37,888 bases of DNA from the NCBI GenBank assembly GCA_016871715.1, contig VHCO01000048.1, positions 1 through 37,888 on the forward strand. Direction: 5' to 3'. Both the position numbers and the translations under genes were made by a program. The notes under the pieces were generated by a model. The model had not been told where the DNA came from. It did no database searches and was given only the letters and a program-made list of their open reading frames with translations. Source of the stretch: Verrucomicrobiota bacterium. GTDB taxonomy: Bacteria; Verrucomicrobiota; Verrucomicrobiia; Limisphaerales; J093. This document shows, in pieces, positions 31,695-37,888 of the stretch (positions are counted from its first letter, which is position 1; each line of letters begins with the position of its first letter).

Positions 31695-34600
31695 TTACTT
31701 TGGCTCGTCCAGTAACTGCAGGATCCCCTGAAACGGAATCCTCAGCCACGTCGGACGGTTGTTGAGTTCGTAACCCAGCTCGTACACGGCCTTCTCGAGC
31801 AGGTAGGCGTTCATCATGATCTGGAACTCCTCGTCACTGCGCGGCATGAACGGCGCCGCCCCAGCCCTCCGCCGGTACGCCTTCAGAAACGCCACGCTCA
31901 CCCAATGATACCAAAACCGCGCCCAAGACGCCGCCAGCGGCTCGTTCTGCAGCCCCAGATTGCCGCGCTCGATCTGCTGAAACAGCGCCGCGTAGGCCGC
32001 GTAGTGGAACGACCGCAGCATGCCCGCCACGTCCCGCAGCGGCGAACGCTTCAGCCGCCGCTCGCTCAGCGCCCGCGCCGGCTCGCCTTCAAAGTCGATA
32101 ATAAGAAAATCCTTCCCCGTGTACAGGACCTGCCCCAGATGATAGTCGCCATGATGCCGAATCCGCATGGCGCTGATGCGCTGTTGATACAACGCGCTGA
32201 ACCGCTTCAGAATCTCCGGCTCCAGGCCCAGCACCCGCTGCGCGTCAGCCTGCAACGACTCCGGCACGCCCTTCAACCGCTTGGCCAGCAGTTGAAAATT
32301 CTGCCGCATCAAATTCCGCATGCTCTGGAACAGACCCCGCACATAGTGCGGCGTCAGCGGTTCCGGCGTGAATTCCTTGTCCTCCGCCTCCCCAGCCAGC
32401 GCCAGGTGCAACGCCGCCGTCCGCTCTCCCAATAGCTCCGCCGAAGCCACGTACGTCCCGATCATGTCCAGGGCCTGCGGCGGCAGCTCGGCCCCGCTGA
32501 CCTCGAGCGGCGACCCAGGCAACCCAGGCGCCTGCTGCCTCTCAACCGGCAGCGACTGCACACGGTCGAAGTACCGGCTGAGCGTGTCCAGGGTGTACAC
32601 CCACGCATCCTTGCACTGCGGCACAAACGCGCTGAGAATCGCCACGCTCAACAGCTCGCCGTTGGGGCGCCGGTACATCAACGACCCAGCCAAACCAGGC
32701 ACGTTCGGAAACTTCCGCGCCGTCAAAAAGCGCGCAATGTCCAAGTCCGGATTCACGCCGACGTCCAGTTTCCGGAAGAACTTTAAAATCAACCGATCGC
32801 CGTAAATCACCGACGAGTTGCTCTGCTCGGCTCGGCTGATGGCCGGTTCCAACGGCGGTAGCCCGGCCTCGCGCATCTGCCGGAAAAAGGCCGTCGGACT
32901 GGCTTCCAACTCGCCCCCGGAGCCTTTCAAGGTCCGGCGCCGCCCGATCAGCTCGAGGATGGCCTGGCAAAAACCCTTGCTCCCCACCGCGTCGTACAGC
33001 ACCCCCTCGAGCTTCGCTCGCGCCACCTGCACCCCCACCACCACCAAACCCGGACACTCGCGCTGCAACGCGCTCGCCTCCTCGCCCGCCGCGAAACTCA
33101 GCGGCAAACAGTACCTCTCGCTCTCGCTCTGCACGTAGTCCACCCGTAACAAAGCCAGCACCGCCCGGTCCTTGCCGTCGAGCGGAACCGGAACCGTCTC
33201 CTGGATATGCACGCCCTTGATCGCCTTGGCTTTGCCCCCGAACCAGCGGCGCGCGGGCAGATAACAGCTCAACGCCAACTCGAGCGCCGGCAAGGTCTTC
33301 TCCCCGAATACCTCTTCCCAACCCGCCGACACCGCCAAGGGCGGCGCCCCCTCCACCCGGGGTGGCGCCACCGCGACATCCGCTTGGCTAGGCGGCTTCG
33401 CCTCTAGCGAAAACCAGTAAAAGGCGTGGGGGCTAAGCGTCAGGAAATAAGGCCGGTCCGTTATCGGCGGGAACTCCGTGCGGCCGAACAACTCGACCGG
33501 CACGCGCCCCCCAAACCGGCTCAGGTCCACCGCCACCGGCTGCACGAAGCGCGACAGGTTCGCCACCATCAGCAGCGACTGATCCTGGTAATGGCGGAGG
33601 AACATCAAGATCTTGCGATTCTCCGGCTCGAGAAACTCCAGTGTGCCCAAGCCAAAAGCCTTCCACCGCTTGTGCAGGGCAATCAGCCGTTTCATCCACC
33701 ACAACAACGAGTGCGGATTGCGCTGCTGCACATCCACGTTCACCGCTTCGTAGTGGTTCTCCGGGTCCAGATTGATCGGCAGATACAGGCTCTGCGTGCT
33801 CGCCCGCGAAAACCCGGCGTTCCGGTCGGCGCTCCATTGCATGGGCGTGCGCACGCCGTTGCGGTCCCCCAAATAGATGTTCTCTCCCATGCCGATCTCG
33901 TCGCCGTAATACAGGACGGGCGTCCCGGGCAGGCTGAAGAGGAGCGCGTTGAGCAACTCGATGCGCTTGCGGTCATTCCCCAATAACGGCGCCAAGCGCC
34001 GGCGAATGCCCAGGTTCAACCGGGCCTGATGCACGTGGGCATAAACGCGGTACATGTAGTCGCGCTCCTCGTCGGTCACCATCTCCAGCGTCAACTCGTC
34101 GTGGTTGCGCAAAAAAAGCGCCCACTGGGCCGTCTCCGGAATCGGCGGCGTCTGCTGCAGGATGTCCACGATCGGCACCCGATCCTCCATGCGCAAGGCC
34201 ATGAACAACCGCGGCATCAGCGGAAAGTGAAACGTCATGTGGCATTCGTCCCCCACCCCGCCACCGAAGTACTTCACCGCGTCCTCCGGCCATTGGTTGG
34301 CTTCACCCAACAACATCCGGTCCCCGTACTTCTGGTCCACATGCTGCCGCAGCCCACGCAGATACTCGTGCGTCTCCGGCAGATTCTCGCAACTGGTCCC
34401 CTCCCGCTCGTACAGATAAGGCACCGCGTCCAAACGCAACCCGTCCACCCCGAGGTCCAGCCAGAAATCCACCACCTTCAACACCTCCTGATGCACCACC
34501 GGATTGTCGAAGTTCAGATCCGGTTGGTGCGAATAAAAGCGGTGCCAAAAATGCGCCTTCGCCACCGGATCCCACGTCCAATTCGACGTCTCCGTGTCCT

Positions 34601-35066
34601 TGAAGATGATCCGCGTGCCCTTGTATTCCTCCGCCGTGTCGCTCCAAACGTAGAAGTCGCGGTGCCGACTGCCAGGCTTGGCCCGCCGCGCTCGTTGAAA
34701 CCAGGGGTGCTGCTCGGAAGTGTGGTTCAGCACCAACTCGGTGATCACCCGCAACCCGCGCCGGTGCGCCTCGCGCAGGAACACCTTGAAGTCGCTCAGC
34801 GTCCCGTACATCGGGTGCACGTTGTAGTAGTCGGCAATGTCGTACCCGTCGTCGCGCAGGGGCGAGGGATAGAACGGCAGCAACCACAGCGCCGTCACCC
34901 CCAAGTCCCGCAGGTAATCAAGCTTGGTCGTCAACCCCCGAAAGTCGCCCGTGCCGTTGCCGTCGCTATCCTGAAAAGCGCGGACATGCACCTCGTAAAT
35001 GACACCGCTCTTATACCACTGGGGCTCCCACGCCAGGACGCCCCGGTTTCGCTTCGCATCGGTCAT
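31695..35066 (-). CDS. treS: Trehalose synthase-maltokinase fusion (TreS-Mak)
   Basis: A 1123-residue two-enzyme protein. Residues ~14-560 are a GH13 trehalose synthase that interconverts trehalose and maltose, with nucleophile Asp213 ([18 protein letters not shown]), acid/base Glu255 ([11 protein letters not shown]) and Asp323 ([13 protein letters not shown]). Residues ~600-1123 are a maltokinase that makes maltose-1-phosphate from maltose and ATP, with the kinase-like [21 protein letters not shown] and the catalytic [20 protein letters not shown] followed by DFEG. Such fusions are well known in GlgE-pathway bacteria. The start is placed at ATG 35066, where the family alignment begins; an upstream start at 35132 would add a non-conserved Arg-rich tail. 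It follows glgE by 91 bp. Confidence 0.95.
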   Translation of the reverse strand: MTDAKRNRGVLAWEPQWYKSGVIYEVHVRAFQDSDGNGTGDFRGLTTKLDYLRDLGVTALWLLPFYPSPLRDDGYDIADYYNVHPMYGTLSDFKVFLREAHRRGLRVITELVLNHTSEQHPWFQRARRAKPGSRHRDFYVWSDTAEEYKGTRIIFKDTETSNWTWDPVAKAHFWHRFYSHQPDLNFDNPVVHQEVLKVVDFWLDLGVDGLRLDAVPYLYEREGTSCENLPETHEYLRGLRQHVDQKYGDRMLLGEANQWPEDAVKYFGGGVGDECHMTFHFPLMPRLFMALRMEDRVPIVDILQQTPPIPETAQWALFLRNHDELTLEMVTDEERDYMYRVYAHVHQARLNLGIRRRLAPLLGNDRKRIELLNALLFSLPGTPVLYYGDEIGMGENIYLGDRNGVRTPMQWSADRNAGFSRASTQSLYLPINLDPENHYEAVNVDVQQRNPHSLLWWMKRLIALHKRWKAFGLGTLEFLEPENRKILMFLRHYQDQSLLMVANLSRFVQPVAVDLSRFGGRVPVELFGRTEFPPITDRPYFLTLSPHAFYWFSLEAKPPSQADVAVAPPRVEGAPPLAVSAGWEEVFGEKTLPALELALSCYLPARRWFGGKAKAIKGVHIQETVPVPLDGKDRAVLALLRVDYVQSESERYCLPLSFAAGEEASALQRECPGLVVVGVQVARAKLEGVLYDAVGSKGFCQAILELIGRRRTLKGSGGELEASPTAFFRQMREAGLPPLEPAISRAEQSNSSVIYGDRLILKFFRKLDVGVNPDLDIARFLTARKFPNVPGLAGSLMYRRPNGELLSVAILSAFVPQCKDAWVYTLDTLSRYFDRVQSLPVERQQAPGLPGSPLEVSGAELPPQALDMIGTYVASAELLGERTAALHLALAGEAEDKEFTPEPLTPHYVRGLFQSMRNLMRQNFQLLAKRLKGVPESLQADAQRVLGLEPEILKRFSALYQQRISAMRIRHHGDYHLGQVLYTGKDFLIIDFEGEPARALSERRLKRSPLRDVAGMLRSFHYAAYAALFQQIERGNLGLQNEPLAASWARFWYHWVSVAFLKAYRRRAGAAPFMPRSDEEFQIMMNAYLLEKAVYELGYELNNRPTWLRIPFQGILQLLDEPK

Positions 35067-35157
35067 AGATGGTTCGGTCGTTGTCAGCCTGGGCCGGCCC
35101 CGCACCGCCCACCGCCAGGCCGCGGTCGGCACCGACTATAGTCGCCCCGCCTAGCCG

Positions 35158-37176
35158 TCACAGGAAATAATCGAAGTCCCGTTCCGTCCGCACGCGCTGG
35201 CGGAGCCGGAAGATGTGCGCCGGGGCATACTGCGGGTTGAGCTCGACGTAGTTGCGCGCGCCGGTCCACAGGAACCGGGCCCCGGTCAACAAATCGTGCA
35301 TCTGGTAGCTCTGCCGCGGCGCCAACCCAAAAGGCGCCAGCGGCAACTCCAACCAGCCATGATGCGTGTGGTGGGGGTCCAGATTCACCACCGTGAGAAT
35401 CGTGTTGCCACCGTCGGGCGTCGCCTTCGTGTAGGCCAGCAGTTGGTCGTTGTCGATCGCATGGAAGACCAACCCGTCGTTGGTCTGTAACGCCGCATTC
35501 TCCCGCCGGACCCGATTGACCCGCGTGATGAGGTCCTGCAGGCTGTGCGCCGCCCCCAAATCCCACCGCTTCAACTCGTACTTCTCCGAGTCCAGGTACT
35601 CCTCGGCGCCCGGCACCCGCGGCGTCGCCTCGCATAACTCGAACGCCGGACCGTAGATCCCGTAACTGGCCCCCAGCGTCGCGGCCAGCACCAGCCGGAT
35701 CATGAACGCCGGCCGCCCGCTGTCCTGCAAATACTGCGGCAGGATGTCCGGCGTGTTCGGCCATAGGTTCGGCCGGAAGAAATCCGCCACCGGCGGACGC
35801 GTGATCTCCAAGAAATACTCGGTCAGCTCCGCCTTGCTGTTGCGCCAAGGAAAGTAGTTGTAAGACTGCGTGTAGCCCAGCTTCGCCAGCCGGTACATCA
35901 ACCGGGGCCGCGTAAACGCCTCCGACAGGAAAATCAGCTCCGGATGCTTCGCCTTGAGCTGGTTCAGGCACCACTCCCAAAACCCAAACGCCTTCGTGTG
36001 CGGGTTGTCCACCCGATACACCCGCACCCCTTGCTCGATCCAAAACTCGAAGACGCTCTTCAGCTCGACCCACAGCCCCCGCCAATCCTCCGTCTCGAAC
36101 TCGAACGGGTAAATGTCCTGGTACTTCTTGGGCGGATTCTCCGCGTATTGTATCGTCCCGTCCGGCCGCTGCCGAAACCATCCCGGGTGTTCCTTCACGT
36201 ACGGATGATCCGGCGAGCACTGAAACGCAATGTCCAGCGCCACCTCCAACTTTAACTCGCGCGCCCGCCGCACCAAACCCCGGAAGTCCTCGAGCGTCCC
36301 CAACTCCGGATGGACCGACTTGTGCCCACCCTCGGCTCCCCCAATCCCCCACGGACTCCCCGGCTCGCCCGCAGCGCACACAGGATTGTTGTTCTTCCCC
36401 TTGCGGTACGCGCGCCCAATCGGATGGATCGGCGGGAAGTACACCACGTCGAAACCCATCGCCGCCACACGCTCCAGTTGCGCCGCGCAATCCTTAAACG
36501 TCCCGTGCCCGCCCGGCCGCGCGCCGAACGAACGCGGAAAAAACTCGTACCACGCCCCAAACCGGGCCAACACCGGATCCACCACCACCTCCAACTCCGG
36601 CTCCGAACGAGCGGCCAACCCACGCTCCGGGTAAGCCGCCATCAGATCCCCCAACGCCCGACTCGACCCCAACGCCACCCGCTCCTCGACCGACCGCCCC
36701 TCCACCGCCCCCAATTCCTGCGCCCAAGTCCGCAACTGGCGCGCATCCCCGCCACGGGCGCGCCCAGCACCCGCTTCCACCAATCGCGCCCCAACCAACA
36801 AGTCCACGGCGACGTCTTGCTGCGCCTGGACCTTCTTGCCCAGGTCTTTCTGCCAAGACTTGAAATGGTCCACCCACGCCACCACCGCGTACGTGTAGCG
36901 ACCGAGTTGCTCGACGCTGAACTCGGCGCGCCAACGATCGTTCCCAAGCAAGGTCATCGGCGCCTCCCGCCACTCCCGCGCCCCCGGCGCCCGGTACTGA
37001 ACCACCGCACGGAGTGTCTCGTGCCCGTCGGCAAAGATATCCGCCTCCACCACGACCTCTTCACCCACCACCCGCTTGATCGGATACCGCCCCGCGTCAA
37101 CCTCGGGCGTGACCCGCTCGATCACCACCCGCAAGCGACCCTCATCCGGCAAGTCTAGATCTGTTGGTTTACCCAT
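35158..37176 (-). CDS. glgE: Alpha-1,4-glucan:maltose-1-phosphate maltosyltransferase GlgE
   Basis: The 672-residue protein matches GlgE over its full length. The N-terminal domain (~15-130) has the RVVIERVTPEVDAGRYPIKR start of the family; the GH13_3 barrel has WYEFFPRSFG, DVVYFPPIHPIGRAYRKGKNN, nucleophile Asp390 (VYRVDNPHTKAF), acid/base Glu419 (LSEAFTRP) and Asp476/477 region (WPNTPDILP). These positions nearly coincide with those of the Streptomyces enzyme. It extends alpha-glucan using maltose-1-phosphate supplied by TreS-Mak next door. No branching enzyme GlgB is in the window. ATG 37176 lies downstream of a 26-bp palindrome and a possible leader peptide. Confidence 0.96.
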   Translation of the reverse strand: MGKPTDLDLPDEGRLRVVIERVTPEVDAGRYPIKRVVGEEVVVEADIFADGHETLRAVVQYRAPGAREWREAPMTLLGNDRWRAEFSVEQLGRYTYAVVAWVDHFKSWQKDLGKKVQAQQDVAVDLLVGARLVEAGAGRARGGDARQLRTWAQELGAVEGRSVEERVALGSSRALGDLMAAYPERGLAARSEPELEVVVDPVLARFGAWYEFFPRSFGARPGGHGTFKDCAAQLERVAAMGFDVVYFPPIHPIGRAYRKGKNNNPVCAAGEPGSPWGIGGAEGGHKSVHPELGTLEDFRGLVRRARELKLEVALDIAFQCSPDHPYVKEHPGWFRQRPDGTIQYAENPPKKYQDIYPFEFETEDWRGLWVELKSVFEFWIEQGVRVYRVDNPHTKAFGFWEWCLNQLKAKHPELIFLSEAFTRPRLMYRLAKLGYTQSYNYFPWRNSKAELTEYFLEITRPPVADFFRPNLWPNTPDILPQYLQDSGRPAFMIRLVLAATLGASYGIYGPAFELCEATPRVPGAEEYLDSEKYELKRWDLGAAHSLQDLITRVNRVRRENAALQTNDGLVFHAIDNDQLLAYTKATPDGGNTILTVVNLDPHHTHHGWLELPLAPFGLAPRQSYQMHDLLTGARFLWTGARNYVELNPQYAPAHIFRLRQRVRTERDFDYFL

Positions 37177-37229
37177 AGAATCGAGGATAACACCGTGCCG
37201 GGATCCCGGCGCGGTGCGCTACCTTGCAT
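37155..37229 (-). other. Possible leader peptide ORF overlapping the glgE start
   Basis: On the minus strand GGAGG stands 8 nt before ATG 37229, the best Shine-Dalgarno/start pair near glgE. It opens a 24-codon frame that ends at TAG (37155-37157), 22 nt inside glgE in another frame. The large palindrome at 37191-37216 lies inside it. It may be chance in GC-rich DNA, or a translated leader coupling to glgE. Confidence 0.3.
37191..37216. promoter_or_regulatory. 26-bp palindrome upstream of glgE
   Basis: The core GCCGGGATCCCGGC (37197-37210) is a perfect palindrome, extended by CACCG (37191-37195) and CGGTG (37212-37216) with one mismatched pair. Its centre is about 27 bp upstream of the glgE ATG. 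It could be a dimeric-repressor operator or an mRNA hairpin; there is no T-run, so it is not an intrinsic terminator. Confidence 0.5.
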
Positions 37230-37445
37230 CAAACACACCTCCAATCCAAAAGAAATCTCCGCCCAGAACCACCCCCGTCGCCCAGCCCAGCCGCGTAACT
37301 GGTTGCTAACAAACCACATTGCCCAACACCACCCCACACCCACAAGTGACGCAGCTTAACTCAGGCCACTTGCCCCATCCCAACCAGCCCCGCTCGCCTC
37401 CGCGAAATACCCCAATCTCAGGCGTTCTCAGCCGCTCTCCCCATG

Positions 37446-37847
37446 TCACGAGACACCCTCTACCCGTAAATCCCTCAATGCGTTCAAGCCCGCGAGCGTC
37501 GCTCCCCCACCCCGAATCGGCCGCGCTCCACTCCGCCGCCTTACCCCAAACCGCTCCCGATGCGCCAACCATACCTCGTCCACAAAACCCTTCGACCCAA
37601 GCACCACCCCGTCCGTCATGTGACGAATCCGCAGCCGTAACACCTCCCCCATGCTCAACTCCCCGCCCCTCTGCAACACCCGCCTAATCTGCTCCCGACT
37701 CAACTCCTTCTTCTGGCTGCTCCCAGACACCCCTCCCCGCACGAACAACCGCTGCCGATACTCCGCCCCAACCTCCTTCCACCCACGCACCCGCACCTTC
37801 ACCGTCCTCGGCTCCTCGGAAACCTCGGCAGACCGTGCGCCGGTCAA
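37446..37847 (-). pseudogene. C-terminal part of a RAYT-like (Y1/HUH) transposase, probable remnant
   Basis: The 133 codons encode a segment resembling the C-terminal region of REP-associated transposase-like proteins of this phylum: LSREQIRRVLQRGGELSMGE, VLRLRIRHMTDGVVLGSKGF, VDEVWLAHRERFGVRRRSGA, and the end LNALRDLRVEGVS. The N-terminal catalytic HUH/Tyr domain is not present in the window. The frame stays open to the window edge but there passes through a REP-like palindrome (giving GQDARAPS), so the intact 5' part has either been lost or lies further right in a broken form. A TTG at 37847 is the first start-like codon. These enzymes mobilise REP sequences. Confidence 0.6.
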
Positions 37848-37850
37848 GGA

Positions 37851-37874
37851 CGGAGCGCGGGCATCTTGCCCGCG
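37851..37874. repeat. REP-like palindromic element
   Basis: CGGAGC is followed by CGCGGGC-ATCTT-GCCCGCG, a 7-bp perfect stem with a 5-nt loop (37856-37874). This head-plus-stem form is typical of REP sequences, and this particular motif is, to my knowledge, frequent in Verrucomicrobia and Planctomycetes genomes. It adjoins the RAYT-like fragment and shares the head CGGAGCGCGG with the units of the fliK repeat. Confidence 0.65.
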
Positions 37875-37888
37875 GGTCCCTGCCCCTT

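Noticed and set aside
35067..35132. Upstream start of treS-mak
   Set aside because: It would add an Arg/Pro-rich, non-conserved tail; the family similarity starts right after ATG 35066.
35134..35143. GACTATAGTC as a promoter -10 or operator for treS-mak
   Set aside because: TATAGT resembles a -10 but no -35 is found at a workable distance, and a 10-bp palindrome alone is weak evidence.

Overview
The window is a GC-rich (roughly two-thirds G+C by eye) bacterial chromosome segment. The diderm flagellar set (FlgA, FlgH and FlgI for the P and L rings), the GlgE glucan pathway, and a RAYT-type transposase remnant beside a REP-like palindrome all fit the Verrucomicrobiota/PVC group, perhaps an Opitutae-like lineage. 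This assignment is inferred from gene content and style, not from a marker gene. No rRNA, tRNA, CRISPR array or intact insertion sequence was recognised. No stretch longer than 300 bases lacks a gene. The longest non-coding gaps are about 249 bp (15032-15280, carrying a sigma-54 promoter), about 176 bp (24863-25038, a divergent promoter region) and about 269 bp (37177-37445, the glgE leader).

Region 1 (1-22970, + strand) is a nearly continuous flagellar locus. It starts inside fliK and runs fliK-flgD-flgE-fliL-fliM-fliN-fliO-fliP-fliQ-fliR-flhB-flhA-flhF. A small membrane protein gene, fliA (sigma-28), motA, motB and a small CxC protein gene follow, then flgF-flgG-flgA-flgH-flgI-flgJ-flgN-flgK-flgL. 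Together these encode hook assembly, the C-ring switch, the export gate, the motility sigma factor, the stator, the distal rod, the P and L rings, a filament-junction chaperone and the hook-filament junction. Basal MS-ring, export ATPase, filament and cap genes (fliE-J, flgBC, fliC, fliD) are not in the window and may lie to its left. Two strong sigma-54 promoter matches (11791-11806 and 15251-15266) and one candidate sigma-28 promoter (13853-13880) suggest a hierarchical transcription plan.

Region 2 (22971-26385) is accessory. It holds two tandem minus-strand genes for exported proteins related to each other, and a divergently transcribed gene for a probable outer-membrane beta-barrel protein behind a good sigma-70-like promoter.

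Region 3 (26386-37176, - strand) is a co-directional run that may be one or two operons: glgE, a treS-maltokinase fusion, a discoidin-like cytosolic protein, a DHH phosphoesterase, mgtE, and an SLC13-type transporter with four RCK_C-like domains. GlgE and TreS-Mak form the trehalose to maltose-1-phosphate to alpha-glucan route.

Region 4 (37177-37888) holds the glgE leader, with a large palindrome and a possible leader peptide, then the C-terminal part of a RAYT-like transposase abutting a REP-like palindrome at the window edge. The most unusual structure is at the left edge: in-frame 96-bp repeats in fliK, each carrying REP-like palindromes that share their 10-nt head with the REP-like element at the right edge.
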